Origin: Suttonella indologenes
GTDB taxonomy: Bacteria; Pseudomonadota; Gammaproteobacteria; Cardiobacteriales; Cardiobacteriaceae
NCBI RefSeq assembly: GCF_900460215.1
Contig: NZ_UHIA01000003.1
Span: forward strand, 434,001-498,000
Length of the DNA: 64,000 nucleotides
Direction of reading: 5' to 3'
Within the stretch, counting starts at the first letter, position 1; each line of letters starts with the position of its first letter. Below the pieces are notes generated by a model that had not been told where the DNA came from, searched no databases, and saw only the letters and a list, made by a program, of their open reading frames with translations. This document shows positions 32,963-40,891 of the stretch, one piece after another. The position numbers were made by a program, and so were the translations under genes.

Positions 32963-34486
32963 ATGACAGAAACTAAAACCAAACAAGGGTTTTTCAACCG
33001 CTTTCTCAATGCGGTGGAATTTATAGGCAATAAACTGCCCAACCCTTTCATGCTCTTTGTCTATTTGACCTTAATCGTCATGCTCGCCTCATGGTTGATG
33101 AGCAGTCAGGGCTTATCCGTCGTCCACCCCGGCAAAGGCGAAGTGCTGCCGATTAAAAACCTCATTTCCGGCGAAGGCGTGGAATACATGCTGACCTCGC
33201 TGCTGAAAAACTTCACCGGTTTTGCCCCCCTAGGCTTGGTGCTGGTTATGATGATGGGTATCGGGCTGACGGAAAAAGTCGGCTTGTTCGACTACGCCAT
33301 CCGCCGTTCCATCATGCGTTCTCCGCCTGCCCTGCTGACCTATTCGATAGCCTTTGTCGGCATTATGGGCAATATCGCCTCGGATGCCGCTATGCTCCTG
33401 ATTCCGCCGATTGCGGCAATGGTTTTTTATAAAGTCGGGCGTCATCCTTTGGCAGGCTTGGCAGTCGGCTATGCCGCCTCCAGCGCCGGCTTTACCGCCA
33501 ACCTTTTCATTGCCGGCACCGATGCGCTCTTGGCGGGCATATCTACCCAAGCGGCAAAAATCGTGGATACCAATATTGAAGTCACACCTGTTGCCAACTG
33601 GTATTTCAACATCGCCTCCGTCTTTATGCTGACCTTATTGGCAGGCTTTATTACCACCCGCATTATCGAGCCGCGCTTAGGGCGCTATGAAGGCGAAGAA
33701 GTGCACGTGGAAATGGAAGAAGACTCGCCCAAAGCACCTAAAGCCCTGCGCAATGCCTGCATTGCCGGCTTGATGTACATTGTCTTTTTCACGGTAGCGA
33801 TTGTGATGGAAGGCAGCATTCTGCGCAATCCCGACTTCAGCCTGACCCCGCAACCGCTCTTCCTCAAAGGCATTATTCCGATTCTGTTCGGCTTCTTTCT
33901 GATTGTCGGCGTTACCTACGGTATTACCATCGGCAAAATCAAATCCAGCAATGACATGGTCAATTACATGAGCGAAAGCGTGCGCGATTTGGCAGGCTAC
34001 ATCGTCTTGATTTTCGTCATCGCGCAATTTATCGCCTTCTTCACCTGGTCGAACATCGGCACATGGATTGCGGTCAACGGCGCCAGCTTCCTCAAAGACA
34101 TCAACTTCACCGGCATCGAGCTGATTATCGCCTACATCATCTTTACCGCTTCCCTGAACTTTATGATTACCTCGGGTTCGGCGAAATGGGCATTGGAAGC
34201 GCCGGTCTTCATTCCGATGTTTATGGCATTGGGCTACAACCCCGGCTTCGTGCAAGCTGCCTATCGGATTGCCGACTCCTCCACCAACATCATCACGCCG
34301 CTGATGCCTTACATGGTCATTATCCTGACCTTTATGCAGAAATACGACAAACGCGCGGGCATCGGCACCCTCATCTCCCTGATGCTGCCCTACTCGCTGA
34401 TCTTCCTCGCCAGCTGGATTGTGCTGATACTCATCTTCTTCTATCTCGGCATTCCCTTCGGGCCCGGCGTCGGCGCGCACCTCTAA
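32963..34486 (+). CDS. abgT: AbgT family p-aminobenzoyl-glutamate transporter
   Basis: The 507-residue inner-membrane transporter has about a dozen hydrophobic segments. Family features are FIGNKLPNPFMLFVYLTLIVML at the start, LVMMMGIGLTEKVGLFD, FVGIMGNIASDAAMLLIPPIAAMVFY, and in the second half ITSGSAKWALEAPVFIPMFMALGYNPGFVQAAYRIADSSTNIITPLMPYMVI. Relatives import p-aminobenzoyl-glutamate or export sulfonamides using the proton gradient. The position between abgB and abgA supports import. Confidence 0.96.
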   Translation: MTETKTKQGFFNRFLNAVEFIGNKLPNPFMLFVYLTLIVMLASWLMSSQGLSVVHPGKGEVLPIKNLISGEGVEYMLTSLLKNFTGFAPLGLVLVMMMGIGLTEKVGLFDYAIRRSIMRSPPALLTYSIAFVGIMGNIASDAAMLLIPPIAAMVFYKVGRHPLAGLAVGYAASSAGFTANLFIAGTDALLAGISTQAAKIVDTNIEVTPVANWYFNIASVFMLTLLAGFITTRIIEPRLGRYEGEEVHVEMEEDSPKAPKALRNACIAGLMYIVFFTVAIVMEGSILRNPDFSLTPQPLFLKGIIPILFGFFLIVGVTYGITIGKIKSSNDMVNYMSESVRDLAGYIVLIFVIAQFIAFFTWSNIGTWIAVNGASFLKDINFTGIELIIAYIIFTASLNFMITSGSAKWALEAPVFIPMFMALGYNPGFVQAAYRIADSSTNIITPLMPYMVIILTFMQKYDKRAGIGTLISLMLPYSLIFLASWIVLILIFFYLGIPFGPGVGAHL

Positions 34487-34751
34487 AATCATTCCCCTCT
34501 GCGGAGGGGAATCTTATTTGTAAGGAATCAATATGTTTCAACACACAGAGCGACACATAAAGCATCGCTCTGTGTGTTGCCCTGAATTGGAAGAGGTTAC
34601 ACCTCTTCCACAAGATTATAGTCTCTTAACTTCAAAATGAGATTATTCTAAGCGCTTCTCCTGACAAAATATGTATCTCTAAGTCTCATTTTGAAGTTAA
34701 GGTACTATATCCTCCCTAAAGGGAGGGGTTTCAACCAGTAAGGAAATTTTG
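34487..34751. other. Structured gap between abgT and abgA (hairpins plus MITE)
   Basis: Four hairpins and a MITE stand in a row. ATTCCCCTC/GAGGGGAAT lies at 34491-34512, the likely abgT terminator. CAACACACAGAGCGA/TCGCTCTGTGTGTTG at 34539-34579 has perfect 15-bp arms. GGAAGAGGT/ACCTCTTCC lies at 34589-34609. Family A MITE copy 2 follows, and CCTCCC/GGGAGG lies at 34711-34726. A 35-codon frame from 34533 with AAGGA upstream would end inside the MITE, but it follows the hairpins and is not convincing. Confidence 0.6.
34617..34709. repeat. MITE family A, copy 2
   Basis: 93 bp, TATAGTCTCTTAACTTCAAA to TTTGAAGTTAAGGTACTATA, inverted relative to copies 1 and 3. It differs from copy 4 by one base in the centre. 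Confidence 0.92.
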
Positions 34752-36059
34752 ATGAACGATAATCTCAAACAACAACTCATCGCTTGGCGGCGCGATTTTC
34801 ACCGCCACCCCGAACAAGGCTTTTTGGAAATGCGCACCGCCTCCCGCATCGCGGCAGAACTACATCAACTCGGCTACGCATTGCGCCTCGGGCGCGAAGT
34901 GATGCGCGAAGACGCCATCATGGGCAAACCTGATGCCGCTACCACCGCCGCCCATGCCGAATGGGCATTGGCAAACGGCGCACAGCCTGAATTTTTTGCC
35001 CATTTCAAAGACGGCTTTACCGCCGTCGTCGCCGAACTGGATACCGGCAAAAGCGGACCGACAACCGCTTTCCGCGTCGATATGGACGCCCTACCGATTC
35101 TCGAAAGCAGCGAAGCGGCACACCGTCCGCAGCAACTGGGCTTCCGCTCGATTAAGGAAGGCTCGATGCACGCCTGCGCCCATGACGGACACAGTGCCAT
35201 GGGGCTGGCGCTGGCGCATCTCATCATGCAAAACAAAGACCGCCTCTGCGGCAAACTGCGCCTAATTTTCCAACCCGCCGAAGAAGGCGTGCGCGGCGCA
35301 AAATCCATGGTCGAGGCAGGCGTTGTCGATGATGCCGACTACTTCATCGCCGTCCATCTCGGCACGGGCGTTGCCCACCGGCATTTTGTCGCCGCCTCCA
35401 GCGGCTTCCTCGCCACCTCTAAATTGGACGTGCAATTCAAAGGCGTCGCCGCCCATGCCGGTGCCGCGCCGCAGGAAGGCAAAAACGCCCTGCTCGCCGC
35501 CGCGACCGCCGCGCTGAATCTGCACGCCATCTCGCGCCACAGCGCGGGTGCATCGCGCATCAACGTCGGCGAACTGCATGCCGGCAACGGACGCAACATC
35601 ATCGCCAACCATGCCAGTCTAAAAATCGAAACCCGCGGCGCCGATGCCGAAGTCAATGACTATGTGGAAGCCCAAGCACGGCGCATCATCGCCGCCGCCG
35701 CGGATATGTACGCGCTGGAATACGACATCCGACTGGTCGGCAGCAGCATTCATTGCCAACCCAGCCCCGCACTGGCAAAACGTCTCGCCGCCCTTGCCAC
35801 CCAATCGCCCCATTTCAGCCATGTGATTGAAGAAGAAAGCAGCTCGCTGGGCTCGGAAGACGCCGCTTACTTCGTGCAACGCGTGCAAGACCGAGGCGGC
35901 GAAGCCAGCTACTGCATCGTCGGCACCGAACTCGCCGCCGGACACCATCACGAACGCTTCGACATCCATGAAGACTCGCTGATTGCCGGCGTCGACATCC
36001 TCTTCCGCGCCGCCTGCGACATCAACGCACTCAAATATAGTACCTTAACTTCAAAATGA
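34752..36059 (+). CDS. abgA: p-Aminobenzoyl-glutamate hydrolase subunit A (M20 peptidase)
   Basis: The 435-residue M20 protein has RRDFHRHPEQGFLEMRTA at the start, TAFRVDMDALPILES, MHACAHDGHSAMGLALAH, LIFQPAEEGVRGAKSMVEAG and GHHHERFDIHEDSL (metal-binding His/Glu), matching AbgA. The start is ATG 34752 with AAGGA upstream. The last residues YSTLTSK and the TGA stop are not original: they come from a family A MITE inserted at 36036. Without it the frame would read ...INALK followed by TAA. The enzyme probably still works, with a seven-residue added tail. Confidence 0.92.
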   Translation: MNDNLKQQLIAWRRDFHRHPEQGFLEMRTASRIAAELHQLGYALRLGREVMREDAIMGKPDAATTAAHAEWALANGAQPEFFAHFKDGFTAVVAELDTGKSGPTTAFRVDMDALPILESSEAAHRPQQLGFRSIKEGSMHACAHDGHSAMGLALAHLIMQNKDRLCGKLRLIFQPAEEGVRGAKSMVEAGVVDDADYFIAVHLGTGVAHRHFVAASSGFLATSKLDVQFKGVAAHAGAAPQEGKNALLAAATAALNLHAISRHSAGASRINVGELHAGNGRNIIANHASLKIETRGADAEVNDYVEAQARRIIAAAADMYALEYDIRLVGSSIHCQPSPALAKRLAALATQSPHFSHVIEEESSSLGSEDAAYFVQRVQDRGGEASYCIVGTELAAGHHHERFDIHEDSLIAGVDILFRAACDINALKYSTLTSK

Positions 36060-36128
36060 GACTTAGAGATACACATTTTGTCAGGAGAAGCGCTTAGAAT
36101 AATCTCATTTTGAAGTTAAGAGACTATA
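36036..36128. repeat. MITE family A, copy 3, inserted in the abgA stop codon
   Basis: 93 bp, TATAGTACCTTAACTTCAAA to TTTGAAGTTAAGAGACTATA. By eye the same as copy 1. Removing one TA plus the element restores AAATAAAAAAAG at the site, that is, a TAA stop for abgA. Confidence 0.92.
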
Positions 36129-36224
36129 AAAAAGCCCATGCGCAAGCATGAGTGAAAAAGCGCAACAGCACCGCCGCATTCACTGCCGCGGTGCTTTTTA
36201 CGCCTTGAATTGTCAAACCAATAA

Positions 36225-36252
36225 AAAAAGCGACTTAAATAAGTCGCTTTTT
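36225..36252. terminator. Terminator between abgA and tRNA-Cys
   Basis: AAAAGCGACTT / AAGTCGCTTTT with a 4-nt loop; A and T runs on both sides make it usable in both directions. Confidence 0.85.
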
Positions 36253-36260
36253 GGGTATAG

Positions 36261-36334
36261 TGGAGGCTGGGGCCGGAATCGAACCGGCGTCCGCGGATTT
36301 GCAATCCGATGCATGGCCACTTTGCTACCCAGCC
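36261..36334 (-). tRNA. tRNA-Cys (GCA anticodon)
   Basis: The 74-nt minus-strand sequence begins GGCTGGGTAGCAAAGTGG and has the anticodon loop ATTGCAAAT (GCA), the T arm GCCGGTTCGATTCCGGC and an encoded CCA. The acceptor stem GGCTGGG pairs with CCCAGCC. Confidence 0.96.
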
Positions 36335-36348
36335 AATGTGAGTTGATT

Positions 36349-36375
36349 AAAAAAGCCGCATCTCTGCGGCTTTTT
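36349..36375. terminator. Hairpin between tRNA-Gly and tRNA-Cys
   Basis: AAAAAGCCGCA / TGCGGCTTTTT with a TCTC loop. It would separate or process the two tRNA transcripts. Confidence 0.75.
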
Positions 36376-36381
36376 GGAATT

Positions 36382-36456
36382 TGGAGCGGGAAACGAGGCT
36401 CGAACTCGCGACCCCAACCTTGGCAAGGTTGTGCTCTACCACTGAGCTATTCCCGC
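36382..36456 (-). tRNA. tRNA-Gly (GCC anticodon)
   Basis: The 75-nt minus-strand sequence begins GCGGGAATAGCTCAGTGG, has anticodon loop CTTGCCAAG (GCC), T arm GCGAGTTCGAGCCTCGT and encoded CCA. The acceptor GCGGGAA pairs with TTCCCGC. Confidence 0.96.
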
Positions 36457-36557
36457 GTTGTGGGGGCGCATTTTAAGCAGCTTGCCGCAGACTGTCAAAC
36501 TTTTTTTTACACCCCGACAAAGAAATTAGATAAACCCATGATATTTCTTAGCCAGAA

Positions 36558-36833
36558 ATGAAAAAAAACCTTTGCGACAAGTCCAAAAAACATAAGACAT
36601 ACGGAGATTTTGCCAGTCCGGATTCCGCATCGCAGCAAATACCGCCCTTTGAGATCGTGATTCTCGAGAAGAAAGACGGCGGGGCGCAGCAGTTTTCCAG
36701 CCTCGAAGTGCTGCAGCGTTTACGGCTACAGATGTTTATAGTCGAAGAATTGAAAAAGTATTACGGACTTGGCTCACCGCCTTGTATTACTTTTCCACTT
36801 CTCCGTCTATATTCGGAAAAATGTAGTCAATAA
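36558..36833 (+). pseudogene. Short hypothetical frame running into a MITE
   Basis: A 91-codon frame starts MKKNLCDKSKKHKTYGD after a GCCAGAAATGA context without a good ribosome binding site. The first 60 codons look like a possible small basic protein, and the C-terminal 31 (from IVEELKKYYG) are encoded by the family C MITE at 36737 and by the 3' end of the opposite gene. It is either a small gene whose 3' end was replaced by the MITE or a chance frame. Confidence 0.3.
36737..36811. repeat. MITE-like repeat, family C, copy 3
   Basis: Runs from TATAGTCGAAGAATTGAAAA to CCACTTCTCCGTCTATA. It is the reverse-orientation counterpart of the element at 12793-12879. Its right part supplies the last codons and stop of the SMI1/KNR4 gene. 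Confidence 0.75.
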
Positions 36834-37428
36834 AAGGAAAATTGGCTGCCATGAGGCCTTGCAAATAGGCATCAAAACTATCCGCCAATACCCTGATTTC
36901 TTCGTCATAGTAAAAATATACGAATACTTGCCCGACACTTCCCTTCTCAGAGGGGGAAAAATCAATGAATAAATCCGCAGGTTTGTCTTGGCTAAAAACG
37001 GCAGCAAAGTATAAGCAATTTAATTCTTCTGCTTTATCAGTGACTTTATCATCAATATCGCGTCCCCAAGGCGGAACGACGTCGCCGTTTATATATAATT
37101 TCAAATTATTCAGCATACCGTTATTGAGCATTTCATCGCTGCTGTTTAAATAACAGGCACTATCAAAATGTTCAAATTTATCATATGGATCCCACAAAGG
37201 ATAGCCGAACAAATAGCCGTCAAGATATTCGTCGTTTTTTGAGCCGTCGCAGAATCTCAGCAATTCAATTAAGGATGCCGGTATCAGCGGAAATGTATTC
37301 CGCAATTGCTGTATCCGACGCTCATCTGCGCCTTTGGCATGACGAATAAAATTCTGCCAATAATCCGCATAATCACTGTTTATATAGCGCTGCTCTATAT
37401 GCGCCAAATAGCGTTGCACGATAGACAT
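36787..37428 (-). CDS. SMI1/KNR4 (SUKH) family protein
   Basis: The 213-residue protein shows the SUKH pattern FPLIPASLIELLRFCDGSKNDEYLDGYLFGYPLW in its first half and YFAAVFSQDKPADLFIDFSPSEKGSVGQVFVYFYYDEEIRVLADSFDAYLQGL later. SUKH proteins are often immunity proteins against contact-dependent or polymorphic toxins. The start at 37428 has GAGGA 7 bp upstream; an ATG two codons earlier is too close to it. The last residues IDGEVEK and the TAA stop lie in the family C MITE, so the native end may be lost. No toxin gene is next to it. Confidence 0.8.
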   Translation of the reverse strand: MSIVQRYLAHIEQRYINSDYADYWQNFIRHAKGADERRIQQLRNTFPLIPASLIELLRFCDGSKNDEYLDGYLFGYPLWDPYDKFEHFDSACYLNSSDEMLNNGMLNNLKLYINGDVVPPWGRDIDDKVTDKAEELNCLYFAAVFSQDKPADLFIDFSPSEKGSVGQVFVYFYYDEEIRVLADSFDAYLQGLMAANFPFIDYIFPNIDGEVEK

Positions 37429-37497
37429 GGGCATTTCCTCAGAACAATAGTGGACACAGCGCTGCCGTGATCATGCGGCAGCGCTACGGTTTTCAGA

Positions 37498-38892
37498 TTA
37501 AATATCCAAGCAGTATCGGCTACCGCTTGGCACATCCGCGATTTCTAGCGGCCATTCGGGCAGATAGGCGATGCCTCTGCCTTGGCAGCATAGGGCGGCA
37601 TGGCTGCTGCTGTTGCCTTCGCGCAGGCAAACGGCTTTAACGTGCGCAGGCAGTTCCAGCACTTGCGAGACCAGCAGTTCTTCCAAGACCCAAATCGCAT
37701 CTTCGCTGCTGTCCGCCGTATAGTGCGGACGGGCAATGCCCGCCAAGGCGAATGCCATTTCCACGGCAAGATCGACGATATCGGCGTCGCGCGCGCGCAG
37801 ATAGGGGTCGCTGAGCGATTGGAAATCCGCCTGCGCGGCGGCGCAGCTGGATTGCCATGCCTGCGCCAGATGCGTGCCTTGCTCGAGCAGGTCTTGCGCC
37901 TGCATGACAAGGTCTTCCAGTAAAAAGGCGTGGGCGGCAAAGATTTCCGCCAGTTCGGCATTAAGGATTTGCTCGGCTTGGCTTTGTCGCGCCTGTAGAG
38001 CAGCTTTGCTGTGGGCGGCGGCTTGGGCCAGTTTGTCCTGCGCCGCCTTGCCTTCAAGGGCGGGAATTTCCGGCAAGGCAATGGCGGCTTTGCGCTCGAT
38101 GATGCCGCAAATGCGGCGTTTATCTGCCGCGGGCGACGGATTGGCGGGCGCGCTTGCGCTGCTCTCTATTTTGTCGCCGAAATGCTGCGCGGCAAGTTCG
38201 GCAAAGCAAGCAAGGGCGGCGGCGGCGTCTTTGCCGTCGGCATGCAGGATGACGTCTTCGCCGTGGCGCACTTGCAAGGCGGCGATTTCATTCAGGCTGC
38301 GGGCATCGGCAAAGCGTCCGTTTTTCTCCAAAATCAGTTTGGCATCAAAATCGCGCAGAGCAGCAACGATGCGTGCGGCAGGGCGGGCGTGCAAGCCCTG
38401 TGCCGGTTCGACGCGCACGCTGATGCGCTGCGCCTGTTCGACGAGCGCGGCATTGTCGGCGGTGCTTTGCGTCGCTTCGGCGGCGGTGTATCCGAGTTCG
38501 CTTTCTTTGCTTTTGAGGGCGCCGGCGGCTTCGCTCAATACGCTGTCGCGGTCGGCACCGTTGGCGGCGGCAATCGCGGCGCTAATCGCCCCTTCGACTA
38601 AGGGCGCGGCGGCGATGCTCGTTTTGGCGGCAATTTCCGGTTCAAGTAAATCCAGCGCAGTTTGCGCGCTTAAGATGGCGCTGCCCAAGTCCACGAGAAT
38701 GACGACGCCTTCGTCGCTCATCAGGCTTTCGACCGCGCTCATGATTTTGACGGCGTCCGTGCCGATGGGGTGCTCGGGGTCGTCCACGCCGGCGGCAAGC
38801 GCAAGCGGGCAATTCGGCGCCATTTCGCGGATTAAATCGCCCAAGCCTTCGGCGATTTTAGGGCTGTGCGAGACTAAGACAATGCCGATCAT
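37498..38892 (-). CDS. dhaM: PTS-dependent dihydroxyacetone kinase phosphotransferase subunit DhaM
   Basis: DhaM passes phosphate from the PTS to ADP bound on DhaL. The 464 residues contain three fused domains: EIIA-mannose type (MIGIVLVSHSPKIAEGLGDLI, His9; VILVDLGSAILSAQTALDLL), HPr (RVEPAQGLHARPAARIVAAL, His in GLHARPA) and an N-terminal enzyme I-like domain (ICGIIERKAAIALPEIPALEG, and the phospho-His site REGNSSSHAALCCQGRGIAYLP). Length is as in E. coli DhaM (472). It overlaps the dhaL stop by 4 bp (ATGA). Confidence 0.95.
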   Translation of the reverse strand: MIGIVLVSHSPKIAEGLGDLIREMAPNCPLALAAGVDDPEHPIGTDAVKIMSAVESLMSDEGVVILVDLGSAILSAQTALDLLEPEIAAKTSIAAAPLVEGAISAAIAAANGADRDSVLSEAAGALKSKESELGYTAAEATQSTADNAALVEQAQRISVRVEPAQGLHARPAARIVAALRDFDAKLILEKNGRFADARSLNEIAALQVRHGEDVILHADGKDAAAALACFAELAAQHFGDKIESSASAPANPSPAADKRRICGIIERKAAIALPEIPALEGKAAQDKLAQAAAHSKAALQARQSQAEQILNAELAEIFAAHAFLLEDLVMQAQDLLEQGTHLAQAWQSSCAAAQADFQSLSDPYLRARDADIVDLAVEMAFALAGIARPHYTADSSEDAIWVLEELLVSQVLELPAHVKAVCLREGNSSSHAALCCQGRGIAYLPEWPLEIADVPSGSRYCLDI

Positions 38893-39515
38893 GCCTGCAC
38901 CGCTTTGGCTAATGCCGCAATGATGATGGCGGTGGAAGCGGCGCCGGGGTCTTTGTGTCCGATGCTGCGTTCGTTGAGATAGCTGGCGCGTCCTTTTTTG
39001 GCGAGCAGGGGAATGGTGGCTTCGGCGGCGGCTTCGGCGCGTTGCTGCGCTTGTTTTAGGGCTTCTGTGAGGTCGCCCTCAGCAGGCAGTCCGCTTAAAT
39101 AGTCGCTGACCGGCAGCCAGACGTCGCACATGGTTTTGTCGCCCGCTTCGGCGCGTCCGCGGCTGATGATGCCTTGTGTACCGGCTTGGAAGAGGGCGGC
39201 GAGATCGCCTAGGGCGAGGCTGCTTTTATCGCCGACGGCTTGCGCGGCTTTGATGAAGAAGGTGCCGTAGAGCGGGCCGCTGGCGCCGCCGACGCTGGAG
39301 AGCAGGGTCATGCCTGTGGTTTTCAGAACGTCGGCAAGACCGAGTTCGCCTGCGCTTGCTAGTTTTTCCGAAACTTTGCCGAAGCCGCGCGCCATGTTCA
39401 AGCCGTGATCCGCATCGCCGATTTCGCGGTCGAGATCGGTTAAGAGATCTTGGGCGGCGTGCAGGTCTTGGTCGCAATGGTTCAGCCAGTCGCGTAATAC
39501 TTGAGCAGTAATCAT
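38889..39515 (-). CDS. dhaL: Dihydroxyacetone kinase ADP-binding subunit DhaL
   Basis: The 208-residue subunit binds ADP and two Mg ions with DREIGDADHGLNMARGF and transfers phosphate to dihydroxyacetone on DhaK. SVGGASGPLYGTFFIKAAQA, GDKTMCDVWLPV and the C-terminal RASYLNERSIGHKDPGAASTAIII are typical. The ATG at 39515 has GGAGA 7 bp upstream; earlier in-frame ATGs lack this. The substrate-binding subunit DhaK, which normally precedes DhaL, is not in this window: the next gene upstream is a DUF2726 protein. Confidence 0.95.
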   Translation of the reverse strand: MITAQVLRDWLNHCDQDLHAAQDLLTDLDREIGDADHGLNMARGFGKVSEKLASAGELGLADVLKTTGMTLLSSVGGASGPLYGTFFIKAAQAVGDKSSLALGDLAALFQAGTQGIISRGRAEAGDKTMCDVWLPVSDYLSGLPAEGDLTEALKQAQQRAEAAAEATIPLLAKKGRASYLNERSIGHKDPGAASTAIIIAALAKAVQA

Positions 39516-39613
39516 GAGGTTCTCCATAGTGTGAAAAGTGAAAGTATAGATATTGTGCCGTTTAAGGCGCATATTCTCGGCATGATTTTTTACATCTTAT
39601 TGTTTTTCATTGC

Positions 39614-40129
39614 TTATAAACGACTAAAATGTTGCTGACAGACTTGAAAAACCTCTTGATAGACTCGCGCGCCGTTCGTAATGACAGACACATACTCAAT
39701 ACCTGCGCTGCCGAGCGCCGATTGTTTAATCTGATCGCGCTGCTCCGCATGATTGCCATAATGCCCTGAGCCGTGGATTTCAATTGCCATGACAGGATTA
39801 AATTGCGCATCCGTCAGCAGAAAATCCACGCGTTTGGACATAATATCTTTGTAAAGCCGATAATCTTGGTGTCTAAGAATTTCGCCAAGCGATACCTGTG
39901 CAAAAACACGCAGTTTTCTCTCGGCTCCGGCATCTAAAATGGCTTTATAGGCTTGTTTTTCCGTTTCATTTAATAAAGACTGTTTCCGATAACCGCCGCC
40001 TTGCACGCGTTGTGCTTGCAAGGCATAGAAATCCTTCTTCCCTTTTAGGGATTTAGCAATAAAAACCATACACAAAACAATAGCAATCAACAGCACCGCC
40101 ATCGTTTTGATATTCATAAATGCGTCCAT
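39614..40129 (-). CDS. DUF2726 domain protein with membrane anchor
   Basis: The 171-residue protein has one N-terminal transmembrane helix (IKTMAVLLIAIVLCMVFIA) and a DUF2726 domain: LLNETEKQAYKAILDAG, FAQVSLGEILRHQDYRLY and MSKRVDFLLTDAQFNPVMAIEIHGSGHYG. D..L....A.EI.G is the pattern of restriction-endonuclease-like folds (D-ExK type, here with I-H in place of K). Many bacteria carry such genes; function unknown. Probably monocistronic. Confidence 0.75.
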   Translation of the reverse strand: MDAFMNIKTMAVLLIAIVLCMVFIAKSLKGKKDFYALQAQRVQGGGYRKQSLLNETEKQAYKAILDAGAERKLRVFAQVSLGEILRHQDYRLYKDIMSKRVDFLLTDAQFNPVMAIEIHGSGHYGNHAEQRDQIKQSALGSAGIEYVSVITNGARVYQEVFQVCQQHFSRL

Positions 40130-40157
40130 AGTACTTCTTCGGTGATAAAGAATGATT

Positions 40158-40889
40158 TCAAAGTATCAGCTCGCACATGGCAAAATCCATTTGCAGTTCT
40201 TCCTCATCGGCTTGCAATCTTAATATTTCGCCCTGCGGCCGCCAGTCGCCCAAAACAATGCGCTGTCGCCCCTTTTCAAGCGCATGCACGCAAGGGCGGT
40301 GCGTATGTCCGTGAATCAAAACATCCGCCTGATAACGCTGCATCATTTCCTGCAGGGCGGCAGCGTTTACGTCCATAATCTCTGCGCTTTTTGCCGCGGT
40401 ACGCTCACGGCTTTGGCGGCGCAAAAAGGCGGCAATCCGCCGCGCTAATGCTCGCGGCACGCAAGCCGCAAAGCGGTAAAAATAACGATGACGCAGAATG
40501 CGGCGCATTTTCTGATAGGCGATATCGTCCGTGCATAGCAAATCGCCGTGCATGAGCAAAAGTGTTTTTCCTGCGTATTCAAAACAATACACATCAGGCA
40601 ATAAATTCATGCCCGAACGCGTGCAATATGCTGCCGCCAAAAGAAAATCACGGTTGCCGCGTTGGAAAAAGACCGGACAGAGAAGACTCAAAGCGCGAAT
40701 TTCCTCGGCAATGCGACAAGCCAATTCATCTGCCAGCGCATCGCCTAACCAAGCATCAAATAAATCGCCCAAAATAAACACCGCCTCAGGCTTATCTGCT
40801 TTGAGGCGGTGCAGGCAGGCTTGAAAAGCCGCCGTGATGTCCGGTGTTTTTTCGCTCAAATGCACATCGGCAAGAAAAAACACCGCCAT
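40158..40889 (-). CDS. lpxH: UDP-2,3-diacylglucosamine diphosphatase
   Basis: LpxH hydrolyses UDP-2,3-diacylglucosamine to lipid X, the fourth step of lipid A synthesis, on the inner face of the inner membrane. The 243 residues have the calcineurin-type metal motifs FLADVHLSE (D-x-H), GDLFDAWLGD, RGNRDFLLA, LMHGDLLCTDD and HGHTHRPCVH. It is 2 bp after ppiB and may share its transcript. Confidence 0.95.
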   Translation of the reverse strand: MAVFFLADVHLSEKTPDITAAFQACLHRLKADKPEAVFILGDLFDAWLGDALADELACRIAEEIRALSLLCPVFFQRGNRDFLLAAAYCTRSGMNLLPDVYCFEYAGKTLLLMHGDLLCTDDIAYQKMRRILRHRYFYRFAACVPRALARRIAAFLRRQSRERTAAKSAEIMDVNAAALQEMMQRYQADVLIHGHTHRPCVHALEKGRQRIVLGDWRPQGEILRLQADEEELQMDFAMCELIL

Positions 40890-40891
40890 AT

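Noticed and set aside
34533..34640. 35-codon frame beginning MFQHTERHIK with AAGGA upstream, ending in the MITE
   Set aside because: It runs through two perfect hairpins and into a repeat; the codons follow the stems, so a real peptide is unlikely.
37874..38923. 349-codon frame antisense to dhaM
   Set aside because: dhaM has three clear domains in the other strand; the antisense frame is Ala/Ser-rich filler.
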